Translations under genes and position numbers: made by a program
Assembly: GCF_028736175.1 (NCBI RefSeq)
Contig: NZ_CP117880.1
Location: forward strand, 5,022,001-5,086,000
Reading direction: 5' to 3'
Origin: Sphingobacterium oryzagri
Lineage (GTDB): Bacteria; Bacteroidota; Bacteroidia; Sphingobacteriales; Sphingobacteriaceae
Length of the DNA stretch: 64,000 nt
Shown: in pieces, positions 28,225 through 38,033 of the stretch
How the letters are laid out: each line of letters begins with the position of its first letter
Numbering within the stretch: position 1 is the stretch's first letter
The notes under the pieces: model-generated
What the model saw: the letters and a program-made list of their open reading frames with translations, nothing else
Databases searched by the model: none
What the model was told of the DNA's origin: nothing

Positions 28225-29232
28225 TTATGCTATTAGCGCGCTAAACTTATCCTTGCAATATGTCACCTTTAATTCTGGATTTCCACAATTAGGCTCGTTT
28301 TTGATCTTTGACAAATATGTCTTAACCGTTGCTAAGTCTTTTACATATGAGTAGTTGTTTTGATTTGTCAAATTAAACTTGATGTCAATATCGGTTAAAT
28401 TATTGAAACTTCCATCTTCTTTAAAAAAATTGAAACTATCATGTGAAATTATATGAATATAATTTGATAATATGAATCTCGAATGCAGACCTTCAAATTT
28501 ACGCGGATAGAAAGCTTTGGAGTGATGAATTAACTTCAAAGAGTACCCTAATAACCCCTTACTTTTTAAATGGTTATTTAATAAATTGTAGTTCTTTACT
28601 ATTTCGTCGCCTTTAAATTCACTAATAATCATCAATTCAGCATTCGGAATGACCGTTAGTATATTTTCAATTAGTATATATAAATTATGAACAAGCTTTT
28701 GATTGCTTTTGTCACCAAATACATACCGATCAAAAATGATTAGAGAATTACAGTATTTAAAAAAGCGACACAGATCTTGAAAGTCTACAAATCTTAGATC
28801 TCTGGGAATACTGGAATCTTTAGTAACCTTTAAACTCTTCGACAGAATTATATCTGAATATATTTCCCAGTTTTTTAAGAGTCCCAAATTGAAAAATAAT
28901 ACTCCTTTTGCATTTAGATATTCGTTGCAAATCTCATCATTAACAGCTGATAGCACTATTGTTCGCTGGGAAAATAATGTCTTAAATTTTTCGTCTTCGA
29001 AATATGAAGCTAGATCCGAGATATATTCGATATTTGTAAATTTATCTACTAGCAGTTCTAAAAGTGGATTCTCTTCGGCAGAAGATATAAAATCGGATTC
29101 GTCTACAAAGTCCGTAATTAAAGTATAATCTCTGAAATGACTCTTCAAAAAAGATAAAAAGGATTTAAATTCATCTTCTCTCACGTACAGTTCCTCAAGT
29201 ATTTCTTTCTGTAGTACAAAAGTCGCATTCAT
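28225..29232 (-). CDS. Unknown protein paired with a RecF/DUF3696-type ATPase (putative defence effector)
   Basis: 335 residues, cytoplasmic, AT-rich gene. It begins directly after the ATPase stop codon (no gap), so the two are co-translated. No firm domain. Two segments, LIIFDRYVFGD (about 165-175) and LHSRFILSNYIHIISHD (about 248-265), resemble the HxRF/DRY motifs of phospholipase-D-like MIT C-terminal domains, a weak recollection that needs structure prediction. By analogy with other ATPase-plus-partner operons, it may be the effector activated by the ATPase. Confidence 0.7.
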   Translation of the reverse strand: MNATFVLQKEILEELYVREDEFKSFLSFLKSHFRDYTLITDFVDESDFISSAEENPLLELLVDKFTNIEYISDLASYFEDEKFKTLFSQRTIVLSAVNDEICNEYLNAKGVLFFNLGLLKNWEIYSDIILSKSLKVTKDSSIPRDLRFVDFQDLCRFFKYCNSLIIFDRYVFGDKSNQKLVHNLYILIENILTVIPNAELMIISEFKGDEIVKNYNLLNNHLKSKGLLGYSLKLIHHSKAFYPRKFEGLHSRFILSNYIHIISHDSFNFFKEDGSFNNLTDIDIKFNLTNQNNYSYVKDLATVKTYLSKIKNEPNCGNPELKVTYCKDKFSALIA

Positions 29233-30732
29233 CTATTTTCTGTTTTTATATTTAAGAAGTTTATACTTTAACTCCGCAGCCTCGTCATAAAAACCATCTC
29301 CAAAGTCGCTTGATAATGTGCCATCTTCTCGAATACTAATTTGTGATATTTGTTTAATACTGGTTGAATTCGGAGCGTTAAAATAATATATCGATGTGTC
29401 TCTAACACTAACTAATTTTTCAGCTGTCAGAAGCTGCATCTTTCTAATTATGTATTCACTGTGCGTTTCCACAATCAGCCTAATTTCAAAAGTTTTTACC
29501 GCGTCCGCAATAAAATCTGCGAGTAAAGATTGTAGCTTTGGGTGGAGGTTAGTTTCTGGTTCTTCAAGAAGTATGGTCTTCTTCACCACTTTAAAACCTC
29601 TTTCCCTGACAGGCTCTTCCAATGAGATCCGCATAATTATGGGTAAGAATTGAGTGATTCCATAACCGAGATCGGCTAACGCAATTTTCTCCTCCCCACG
29701 GACAAGAAAAACAGTGTTTGCAACTCCCTCTATGTTAGTGAATTGAACATTGTCCGCTATCTCAAATTTTTTTAACCATTTATTCATAAACGATATGGCC
29801 TTATCGCTAATATCTCTTGACCTATACTCTAAGATAAGTTCATTAAATGAAGTTCCTTGAGAGTCATTGGTATATAGACGCTTAGTATTTGCTCTTACAG
29901 CCTCAATATACTCGGTGTTGTCCAAAAGTGAAGAAAAATCCTTTAATATCCTTCTTAACGGCATTCCCTTCAAATATCTATGGATCTGCTTGTTGAACGC
30001 AAGTTTCACGTTCGCTTCTATGAATCTCTCATAAAGATATGCGAAGACCAAAATCGGCTCATCATAATACTTTTTCTTTGCAGAGATTTCCGTACTGTCT
30101 AGTGTGACGGGAGTTCTATAATTGTAACTATCCTTTTTTTTGTCAATAGTGTAATCATCACGCAAGACATTTTTAAAAAAAATTTGCTCCAACACTTTAT
30201 TTTTTAAAACAAGAGCGTGATTGAAATAAAGTTTGTGGCAATCATCATCTTGTGCTCCTATCTCCAACCTAAAAAAGCTCTTTTCGTCTTCGTCCTTATA
30301 AATTTCTATTTTGCGAAGTTTTCCACTAATGTCATTTTTGACGTATGTCAGAAATATTTTTAGCGAAACCTCTTTTAACGCATCTTCAATCAGTATATTA
30401 TATATGCTGCGCCTGGTGGTAAAGGGTAATTTGTTATAGCTATACTGTAGATCATCATTGACGGTAGCTTCAAACCCGAAGGTCAGTGAGGATGTTGTAC
30501 AGTCTTTGTTGATTGTGTTTTCGAATGATCCCAGGTTATGCTTAGTATTTGAAAAATCTAAAATTTGCAGATCGTTTGTGACGTTACTTTTCAATAGTAG
30601 AAGAGCTTTAAAAATCGAACTTTTGCCCGAAGAGTTCGGTCCAATTAAAAAGTTGATGGGGCTCAACTCGAACTTGTTCTCATTTGCGAAGACCCTATAA
30701 TTGTTAAAAAAAATTGACTTTATTTGTGACAT
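29233..30732 (-). CDS. RecF/SMC-like AAA ATPase (AAA_15/DUF3696 type)
   Basis: 499 residues. Walker A is GPNSSGKSS near residue 32. An ABC-type signature-like segment is LADLGYGITQFLPIIMR, Walker B is KKTILLEEPETNLHPKLQ, and the switch histidine is in VETHSEYIIRK. The N-terminus SIFFNNYRVFANENKFELSP and the C-terminal GFYDEAAELKYKLL fit DUF3696-type ATPases. Members sense or clamp DNA or phage products in PARIS-, Septu- and OLD-like systems. Paired with the unknown 335-residue protein. Confidence 0.85.
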   Translation of the reverse strand: MSQIKSIFFNNYRVFANENKFELSPINFLIGPNSSGKSSIFKALLLLKSNVTNDLQILDFSNTKHNLGSFENTINKDCTTSSLTFGFEATVNDDLQYSYNKLPFTTRRSIYNILIEDALKEVSLKIFLTYVKNDISGKLRKIEIYKDEDEKSFFRLEIGAQDDDCHKLYFNHALVLKNKVLEQIFFKNVLRDDYTIDKKKDSYNYRTPVTLDSTEISAKKKYYDEPILVFAYLYERFIEANVKLAFNKQIHRYLKGMPLRRILKDFSSLLDNTEYIEAVRANTKRLYTNDSQGTSFNELILEYRSRDISDKAISFMNKWLKKFEIADNVQFTNIEGVANTVFLVRGEEKIALADLGYGITQFLPIIMRISLEEPVRERGFKVVKKTILLEEPETNLHPKLQSLLADFIADAVKTFEIRLIVETHSEYIIRKMQLLTAEKLVSVRDTSIYYFNAPNSTSIKQISQISIREDGTLSSDFGDGFYDEAAELKYKLLKYKNRK

Positions 30733-31244
30733 TATCAGATGTTTTTCTATTTAAGTAGAGTACTAGTGCTCCTATTAATAAGTGTTATTTGTCTTAAGTC
30801 TAATTCATACAAAGCCTTGGATGTGTCAAAATAAGGTACATCCAATTTGAATAAATTCTGAGCTTTTGGCTATTTAAATTCGATTGTTGACAAAATTTAT
30901 TGCAACAGAGTTATCAACAAATCATCACCAAAAACGACTTAAATAAGAATTGCAATTTCAACGTTGACATTTATAACTTCTAATAGCAAACTTTGTATTC
31001 TTTAAAGGCTAACAATTCATGTGTAATATAATAAAAAAAAGCTTAATGGATTAGGATGAGAGCAAATTTTCAAAATTTATGTATCTTTTTGGGTATTGTC
31101 ATTAGCAAAATGACCTTTCATAATTGCATTTAAATTGGCGACATATCCTTCTTAAAAGATTTGCCACTTATTATAGTAGCGGATATTTACACCGAATTTC
31201 GCAAGCTAAATTTACAAACTAAAACTTGACGGTGAACTACGCTA
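30733..31244. other. Intergenic region between defence-like modules
   Basis: Very AT-rich and without credible genes. It should contain the promoter of the ATPase pair and the terminator of the AAA+ pair, but no clear hairpin was recognised. Confidence 0.4.
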
Positions 31245-32786
31245 CTACCGGGCTCTTAATAAAAACTGCATAAATATTTTCTTAATTTTTTTATTGAGAT
31301 CCCTCATGTTTTGATACCTCGACACATTGATGTTATGTTTTAAATATTGAGAAAGATGAAAATCAAGTCCGCTATCTTCGTTCAAATTTATCTTCTTAAC
31401 TATACTTTTCGCTCTAAATTCCAAATATTTAGTTTTATCTTCATCCGCAAGTGGAGTAAATATACACTTATAATCAAATCTGGAACGGAGCTCAGGGGAA
31501 ATTTTTTTTTCATAATTCTCCTTACTAATATTCGAAGTAAATACTATAATAAAACCATCAAGGTCGATTTCTTGCCCCAATGAACTTGTCATCTTTCCAC
31601 TTTCCAAGACATCAAGAAAATAATTAAATAATGTGGAGTTAGACTTCTTAAATTCGTCTATAAGAAGAATACCTGTATCCGTGTCTCTAACCTTCATAAA
31701 TATCTCACCATCCTCACTTCCAATATACCCTCTAGCACTTCCAATTAAGGAACTTAAGGAAAACTCGTTACTATAGTTCCCAAAATTGATCTTCGCTAGA
31801 TTTTTCTTCCCATTCAAACAATCGAAAATCAATCTTGCTACTTCAGTTTTACCAACACCTGAATCTCCCATTATAAAAACAGACAGTATCTTATGTTCTC
31901 CCAGTTTATTGAATATTTTAAATGTTTTTATCTGTTCCTCTATATCATCTTTAAACTTTGCATGCCCATATAATCTTTGCCTAAAATTTGAAAAAAAATC
32001 AGTCAATTCATTGTCATTTAAATCTATAATTTTCTTATGCCTATTTATAATATTAGTATCGTGCTCACGAAGTGTAGAGATTTTAGTTAAATCATTAATG
32101 ATTTGGTTTTCATGTATCCCTTTAAATTCATTGAATATGAAGCGAAGTTCGTATTCAAGTTTTTCCTTCTTAGAGTGGTCACATATGTAAAGTGTGGTGG
32201 CCTCCAGTTTGTACACTACATCCTCAGTTATCGACTGAAATCGAGTGTATTCAAGAATACATGAAAGGTCCAAAACAACCTTATTTGCATTAAATGATTT
32301 GATGCCCCAAGGTTCCGAAATCAATTTCGATATACTCTCGATAGTATAACCCTTCTCACCGAATTGCTGTTCTACAGAACCATAATCATCTTTGTGATAA
32401 AAAAAAAGACTTCTATTATTCCCGACAAATTGCTCATTATTTTCATCACTCAATGACAATGAGTTATCGATAATATAATCCGCCCCCCCATCTAAATTAT
32501 CAAAGAGAAAGCGAAGTTCATACGACATCGCTTCCCATTTTTCATCTTCACAAATGAAGATTATATTATCAGTAAACTTAAGTAACACTTGTTCAGAAAC
32601 GGATTGTATATTCTTGAATTCTGAAAGAGAAGAAATATCAACGATATCTTCAAAGTAGTGTTGATCTATTAACGAAAGATCGTTTATATACTTCGTAACA
32701 CTGATTATAGAAATAGATTCCAAATCTTTCTCTTTCTTCAGCTCATAATAATCTGCTCTTTTGTAGAGTAACAAATTCTTTCCCAT
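31245..32786 (-). CDS. ClpB/ClpA-type AAA+ ATPase with duplicated N-terminal domain
   Basis: 513 residues. The AAA+ module occupies the C-terminal half: Walker A MGDSGVGKT (306-314), Walker B GILLIDEF, sensor-1 region IIVFTSNIS and arginine-finger region LRSRFDYKCIF, as in Clp/HSP100 second domains. The first ~240 residues hold two diverged copies of a ~105-residue unit (about 5-108 and 127-232): ISSLSEFKNIQSVSEQVLLK with SYELRFLFDNLDG, then LSCILEYTRFQSITEDVVYK with EYELRFIFNEFKG. The start overlaps the upstream stop (TAATG). Probable role: stress- or phage-triggered remodelling, inferred. Confidence 0.8.
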   Translation of the reverse strand: MGKNLLLYKRADYYELKKEKDLESISIISVTKYINDLSLIDQHYFEDIVDISSLSEFKNIQSVSEQVLLKFTDNIIFICEDEKWEAMSYELRFLFDNLDGGADYIIDNSLSLSDENNEQFVGNNRSLFFYHKDDYGSVEQQFGEKGYTIESISKLISEPWGIKSFNANKVVLDLSCILEYTRFQSITEDVVYKLEATTLYICDHSKKEKLEYELRFIFNEFKGIHENQIINDLTKISTLREHDTNIINRHKKIIDLNDNELTDFFSNFRQRLYGHAKFKDDIEEQIKTFKIFNKLGEHKILSVFIMGDSGVGKTEVARLIFDCLNGKKNLAKINFGNYSNEFSLSSLIGSARGYIGSEDGEIFMKVRDTDTGILLIDEFKKSNSTLFNYFLDVLESGKMTSSLGQEIDLDGFIIVFTSNISKENYEKKISPELRSRFDYKCIFTPLADEDKTKYLEFRAKSIVKKINLNEDSGLDFHLSQYLKHNINVSRYQNMRDLNKKIKKIFMQFLLRAR

Positions 32787-33655
32787 TACGACGACTTTTT
32801 TGTTTTTACGCTTACGTTCTGGATTATAGCTAATAGATCTATGTAATGGTAGTCGCTGTCATCGCCCGAACTTTTAAAATTGACGGTAAAGTTTTTCCTC
32901 TCATCGGAAGTATAATGGCTTTCTTGTATTTCATCATCTTCATTTTGTTGTTTACGTTGGACGAAGTTCTGAAACTCACCTAGCTCTTGAAAATATTGAA
33001 ATGAATTACGCAGTTCATCAATTTTAATTTTCCCTTTATATAAACCCACTATCGAAACATTACCGACGAAAAGATCATCTACGCTGTAGGAGCTTTCAAA
33101 TTCATTTTCAAAAGTCAAAGGGATTTTTATTAGAAGTTTTTCAGATTGTTTGCTTACCTCTCCTTTTATTTTATATGCATAATCCTTAAACATTGAATTG
33201 AATATTCCATTAATGTCAATGCCATTTGTGTTAGGCCCCATGATATCCTTCAATGCACCACTATTGATAAATTTAACAATTCGCAACTCGTCCTCATTTT
33301 CCAGTGAAAGCTGCACATTATCAAATTTAATAAGCTCGCCTTCTTCGAAGTTCTCGAAACTGTCGATTGTTCGACAATTTTTAACCACCTCATCCAATAT
33401 TACAGATTTTGTTGTCTTTATTTCAAACGTCTCCAAGACCTTTTTTGATCCTGTGCCCTTTATATTTCCTCCAGACTCCACGTCACCCAATTTGAAAATA
33501 TCCATTATATTAAATCCAAGTTTGGTCTTTAAGTACGCGTCCCCCTCGATTTGCTTGTTGCTTTCTATTTCCTGCTGCATCGACACCATGTTGTTTAGCA
33601 TCATTTTTATTTCGTAAACCTTAGGAAAGTTTATATAGTAGATGTTAAAAATCAT
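32786..33655 (-). CDS. Unknown 289-residue partner of the ClpB-like ATPase
   Basis: A cytoplasmic, charged protein. The N-terminal part includes KVYEIKMMLNNMVSMQQEIE, then a long beta-rich middle (LIKIPLTFENEFESSYSVDD) and a C-terminal YIDLLAIIQNVSV. Its organisation is loosely reminiscent of DUF6414-type proteins, but I am not certain. It overlaps the AAA+ gene by one base (TAATG), strongly suggesting a two-protein system, and lies 187 bases after the HerA gene on the same strand. Confidence 0.65.
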   Translation of the reverse strand: MIFNIYYINFPKVYEIKMMLNNMVSMQQEIESNKQIEGDAYLKTKLGFNIMDIFKLGDVESGGNIKGTGSKKVLETFEIKTTKSVILDEVVKNCRTIDSFENFEEGELIKFDNVQLSLENEDELRIVKFINSGALKDIMGPNTNGIDINGIFNSMFKDYAYKIKGEVSKQSEKLLIKIPLTFENEFESSYSVDDLFVGNVSIVGLYKGKIKIDELRNSFQYFQELGEFQNFVQRKQQNEDDEIQESHYTSDERKNFTVNFKSSGDDSDYHYIDLLAIIQNVSVKTKKSS

Positions 33656-33842
33656 ATTTGATTATCAGTTTGTTACATTGAGTTGGATTGCATACGCAAT
33701 ATATACATTTAATAGTTCGGTCACCCTTTATGATAAAGAAGATTTTGAATAAACCTGTTAGAAACGTATGGAACATAGTTTCATACAATATTGAATAACA
33801 ACTCTTTTGTAGCACATGTTGTCCCTCCACCTTGACGGGCAA

Positions 33843-35741
33843 TCATTTAATCCGTTTGATTTGGTTATCTTCGGTTCTAATTTCATCCCGCCAATGCTTG
33901 GTCAGAACCATAGTTTCATTATATGGTTTATTTTTATCCGGTATAAAGCCCACTTCGATTATTACTGGCAGTTGCGCAGAAATGCCTGCAAGTATACAGC
34001 TGCCTTGTGGCAGAATAGGAAGAGAATCGAATGATACCTTATCCAAATAGGAGATTGTCTTTTCAACGGCTTCAATATCTTTATTATTGATTAGACGATG
34101 CAAGAAGTAATTATGCAGTTGGGAAATAATGGTGCTAGAAATATCAGAAGGTCGCTGGCTGGCTATAGTGAGAAACACACCGAATTTTCGACCTTCTTTA
34201 ATAATTTCCTCAAATGCTTCAAGTCGATAATCTTTCCAAGTTTCACTTTCTCTGTCAGAATTAAATGAAAGAATGTTATGAGCTTCATCGATAATAATAT
34301 TGAGAAATTTGTCACGCTCAATTTTTCCTTTCTTTTCCTCGTAGAGATGTTTACAGATTATCATTGGTAGTATTTTTCGCATTTGAATGTTTACATCCTT
34401 TAGAGAAATAACGGACAAAACACAAGGTTCATTCTTTTCCTGAGTAATCTCGATAACCTTTTCTAAGTCGTTAATTCGATCGTCTAAACGACCCATTACA
34501 GGACCGATATGCTCCTTGTTTGCAAAACCGTTTTGAATTTCGTAATAAAAATTGAAGATAATCTTCAATCGTATCTTCTGGATAATTGAAACCTCACTAA
34601 TATGTGGCTCTAATACATTCAGTTTCTCCCGAAGCAAGGGGAGAAATTCCGCCGTGGTTGAAATAACGTTGTTATAATAAAAATATTTATCCTTGCTATG
34701 AAATTGGAGATTGGCGCGCAAATCGCGATAGACAGCCTTGTAATTATCAATTTTATCAGCAATGCCGAACTTGGCGAGTTCCTCTAAAAAAGTAAGCACC
34801 AGATTCTTTTCCTGATTTTGACTGACCTTAGTCGTAATGTGCTCTAATGTAACAGTAATCAGTTTTTTAAAACCTTCATCAGTATGTATGTTATCTTCCA
34901 AGAATTCGCTCTTAAGTGTCCGCGATATAAATGGTGATTGTGTTTTTTCTGTACAGTGCAATATCAGGGACCAAAATTGTTCATCATTGATAATCTTGTT
35001 AGGTAGTCTGTATTTCTTTTTGCTGCCGTTTGTTCCCGTAGACAAGCGAAATACTTGTTTATATCTGGAGGAAATAATGACATCATCTGACAGACCTTCT
35101 TCTGGGGACATATATTCGCCATTAAAGTCTATTAGGATGAAACGAGCATTTTTTTGAAAAGCAGGTTCATCTTTGTATTTAGACAAGATCTCATGATAGA
35201 GTTTAGCCAGAGTATAAGATTTTCCACTGCCGGTATTACCAAATATACCGATATGACTTGCTAAAAGTCGATCAATGCTGACCTCGATAGCTTTTCCCTT
35301 TTCCTGCGCCAAACTACCGAAGACAAATGTTTCCTCATCATCCTTAACAAATTTGTGCACGTAATTAAATTCGTCTTGAGTTAGTAAATATGCCTCATTG
35401 TCTACCAAAGGTAATTCTTTAACGCCTTGTTTGAATACATTGCCCTCTAAAAATCCGATCAAACTTATTTGCAATAACCGTCTGATCTTTTCCTGTTCGC
35501 TTGTATAACTATGAAAATCTCTTGATTTATCTTCCGTAATAAATTCACCTTCTATTTTTCCGACTAAATGGGTAAATCCCTTGGCAATTTTGATATAACT
35601 TCCGACGGAAACATTTTTGAGGAGTTCACCTTTGTAGAGTAAATGTGATGCGTTCTTGGCTGTATCAACTTTAATTTCTACGCTTCGACCAAGTACGGAA
35701 ACTACGGAGCCGATCTTTAAGATGCTGTCAAGCGCACTCAT
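33843..35741 (-). CDS. HerA-like DNA translocase/helicase (DUF87 ATPase)
   Basis: 632 residues. An N-terminal HAS-barrel-like region (SVVSVLGRSVEIKVDTAKNA) precedes the RecA-like HerA ATPase: Walker A GIFGNTGSGKSYT near residue 170, Walker B FLNIIIDEAHNIL near 500, then the HerA-typical TIASQRPSDISSTIISQLHN. HerA proteins form hexamers. Here the start overlaps the stop of the SIR2 gene by 4 bases, the arrangement of SIR2-HerA (Nezha-type) antiphage systems, in which NAD+ depletion and DNA degradation are reported. Confidence 0.9.
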   Translation of the reverse strand: MSALDSILKIGSVVSVLGRSVEIKVDTAKNASHLLYKGELLKNVSVGSYIKIAKGFTHLVGKIEGEFITEDKSRDFHSYTSEQEKIRRLLQISLIGFLEGNVFKQGVKELPLVDNEAYLLTQDEFNYVHKFVKDDEETFVFGSLAQEKGKAIEVSIDRLLASHIGIFGNTGSGKSYTLAKLYHEILSKYKDEPAFQKNARFILIDFNGEYMSPEEGLSDDVIISSRYKQVFRLSTGTNGSKKKYRLPNKIINDEQFWSLILHCTEKTQSPFISRTLKSEFLEDNIHTDEGFKKLITVTLEHITTKVSQNQEKNLVLTFLEELAKFGIADKIDNYKAVYRDLRANLQFHSKDKYFYYNNVISTTAEFLPLLREKLNVLEPHISEVSIIQKIRLKIIFNFYYEIQNGFANKEHIGPVMGRLDDRINDLEKVIEITQEKNEPCVLSVISLKDVNIQMRKILPMIICKHLYEEKKGKIERDKFLNIIIDEAHNILSFNSDRESETWKDYRLEAFEEIIKEGRKFGVFLTIASQRPSDISSTIISQLHNYFLHRLINNKDIEAVEKTISYLDKVSFDSLPILPQGSCILAGISAQLPVIIEVGFIPDKNKPYNETMVLTKHWRDEIRTEDNQIKRIK

Positions 35742-36919
35742 ATCTGCTCCGCTTCGGGTAAATTTACATTCGCAACAATGTCGTTCCTTTTACTGGCAAA
35801 CTGGTCCGAATCAAGTTCGATAGCTAGTTTTTTAAACCATTTTGCATTTAAATCGAATAATGAACCTCCAACAATCACCTCTACATTTTTGAATTTGATC
35901 TGGCTCAAGTTAAGCTTTTGTTCAATATCTGTTTTTGAACTCTCATCATAAGCGAAAATGCAAATTAAGAGTGTAGGGTTAGAATTAGCTACGCGTTTAG
36001 TTATTTCCCGAATATGTTCATCGGCGAAAGAAAATCCGAGCACAAATAACACTGAGTTCTCTTTTTCCAATTCATTAGAATACATCCGCAGTAGTTCATA
36101 GAAATTATACTGTACTGTAGTAGTACTGAATTTATCTTTGGTCGGATTGATGATTTCCAGTTTATCATAAGAATTTAGAAACTCGCTGAAACTGTCGTCT
36201 TGTTCAAGTCTCCCCGCTTCTTGGATTAGGTCTTTGATAGATTTCGGTTTGTCTCCTTCTGAAAACTCATTGATCAACGGCTTACGAAGTTCCGCTTTAT
36301 ATATATCGCGCAATATTTCCAATTGACTATCGAATAAGATTTGATTTCCATCGCTTTTCCAAGTTACTGACCCATGCATTTTATAAAGGTTAAAAAGAGG
36401 TAATTCAGCTTTATTTTCATAATGCGGGCTCTTTTGAAAAATACTTTTATGATAGTTGCTGGTGGAAAACACCGGATTGAGCTTACCAGAATATCCATCA
36501 TTATATTCCACGTTGATCTCTTCGAGTGTCACGTCTAGAAATATATCCATATTAGTCGTAAATAAGTTAGCCTGTCTACTTATTATATTACTTCGTCTCC
36601 GCAGCAATATAATGTTGAGCGCGACCAAGAAGTCTCGATAATTGGCTTTAGTGTTCTCTAGCTCGACAACAACCGCTGCATCCTCGATTCCCGCAATATT
36701 GTTGATATATAAATTCCCTGATATTGCTTTATCAAAATAATCCTTTTTAATAGAAGTTTCTAAAATATCCCTCTCTTTTCCTTCCGGCGCTTTCGCGAGC
36801 TCAGTTAACAAATCTTCTACATTTCCCAATGTAGCGAAGTAATTTCGGGAAGCGCCAGACCCGATTAGGAAATTCAGATGGCAGCTTTCAATTATTTTTT
36901 TAAACTTATCATTGTCCAT
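35738..36919 (-). CDS. SIR2 family NADase-type protein of a SIR2-HerA defence system
   Basis: 393 residues. The NAD-binding SIR2 features are all present: NFLIGSGASRN near residue 14 (GxGxS loop), LFTTNMDIFLD (TxNxD), LYKMHGSVTW (catalytic-region His in KxHGS) and LFVLGFSFADEHIREI. Zinc-ribbon cysteines of true deacetylases are absent, as in defence SIR2 proteins that hydrolyse NAD+. It is the first gene of the pair, followed by HerA with a 4-base overlap. An XRE regulator lies upstream on the same strand. Confidence 0.92.
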   Translation of the reverse strand: MDNDKFKKIIESCHLNFLIGSGASRNYFATLGNVEDLLTELAKAPEGKERDILETSIKKDYFDKAISGNLYINNIAGIEDAAVVVELENTKANYRDFLVALNIILLRRRSNIISRQANLFTTNMDIFLDVTLEEINVEYNDGYSGKLNPVFSTSNYHKSIFQKSPHYENKAELPLFNLYKMHGSVTWKSDGNQILFDSQLEILRDIYKAELRKPLINEFSEGDKPKSIKDLIQEAGRLEQDDSFSEFLNSYDKLEIINPTKDKFSTTTVQYNFYELLRMYSNELEKENSVLFVLGFSFADEHIREITKRVANSNPTLLICIFAYDESSKTDIEQKLNLSQIKFKNVEVIVGGSLFDLNAKWFKKLAIELDSDQFASKRNDIVANVNLPEAEQI

Positions 36920-37283
36920 GAGGCTTTGTTTTTGAGTAAATTAGCTAAATATAAGTAGTTTGTCATCAATTCCAATTAGCTTCATTTGTATCTCCAAATA
37001 TGCAATTTTATCTGAAATCGCTCACTCAAAAGTAACAAACAGATGATTAAAAAAAGTATTAATCGATCGAATAATAAAGACGTTAAAAAGTTTGAGCAAG
37101 CGGAAGTTGGGCAGTGGCCCTACTTTATGTCCCTATGTGCTGCAAACAGGGTCTTAAGTATCCTCCGGGGATACTATTGGGGCGTAACAACACCTCAAAA
37201 GGCGATAATGGTATACCTAGGCGTATACTGGTTATCAATTTGTTTTCCATATGGAAGTATGAGGAGCTTTATTTCGGTGTAGT
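36920..37283. other. Intergenic region upstream of the SIR2-HerA operon
   Basis: The leftmost part should carry the SIR2-HerA promoter. A 79-codon plus-strand frame (37043-37282) with a hydrophobic tail (IMVYLGVYWLSICFPYG) ends one base before the XRE stop codon; it has no recognised relatives and is left uncalled. Confidence 0.35.
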
Positions 37284-37523
37284 CTAGATTTCAGATGAAA
37301 AATCATATTCTAACAAAGCTGATGGATGTACCTCCAGTCCTTTTGCTAATTCAATGATAGTTGAAAGTTGAACATTAAACTTACCATTTTCAATCTTGGA
37401 TATATTACTATCGTCAAGGTTACATTTGGACGCAACCATCCTTAAAGAATACTTTTTGGAGTCTCTTATTGATCGGATATGGTTTCCAAAATCGGCTTTT
37501 ATTTTATTGTAATCCCGTTCCAT
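37284..37523 (-). CDS. XRE family helix-turn-helix regulator
   Basis: 79 residues from the ATG at 37523 (MERDYNKIKADFG); an upstream ATG adds eight residues. It is a single Cro/CI-type HTH: LRMVASKCNLDDSNISKIEN for the recognition pair, then IELAKGLEVHPSALLEYD. Similar small XRE proteins control neighbouring mobile-element or defence genes. It is oriented toward the SIR2-HerA operon 364 bases away and may regulate it. Confidence 0.88.
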   Translation of the reverse strand: MERDYNKIKADFGNHIRSIRDSKKYSLRMVASKCNLDDSNISKIENGKFNVQLSTIIELAKGLEVHPSALLEYDFSSEI

Positions 37524-38033
37524 GGTAGTAGGAATCAAGATGCACATATAAAAAAGATATTTTGCGGTTATATATTACCGCATTTATAAAATGTTTAGTA
37601 TATTAGCAGAATGAAGTACTACTAAAGGTACTTCGTAATTAATGTTACATCCAAGGCACTTGGAAATCGGCACTTGCGCTGAAAATGTAGGAACCTTTCT
37701 GAACAGCAAGATGCGAGAGTTCGGTGCCCATTTCATATCTTTGAAAAAAGATCTGATGGGCCCCTCTTGTATGTTGTTCAGCCTTCCTACAGGCTTCAGC
37801 GCATATTAAGAGGGATACCCATCACCATTTTATCAGATGCGCCCTCCCGCTTCATGTCGGTTTTCAGTCTATAACGTACCGATATGTATCTATCAAAAAA
37901 ACAACTTTACAAGAATCTCATTAAAGCGCCAGAATAACTTCTGCCTCGATTTTCTATGCGCTATTGTAAGCTCAAAACTAACCCTTGCATAGAAAAACCT
38001 AATCCTTCTTTCATATACTAAGACCTAAAAATA
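37524..38033. other. Intergenic region upstream of the SusCD module
   Basis: No gene supported. A run of T/C-rich sequence precedes the TlpA-like gene. Its promoter should lie in the last 80 bases, but no confident TTTG/TAnnTTTG pair was picked. Confidence 0.35.

Noticed and set aside
37043-37282. 79-codon frame with hydrophobic tail next to the XRE gene
   Set aside because: No recognisable relatives or signals; left as part of the intergenic note.
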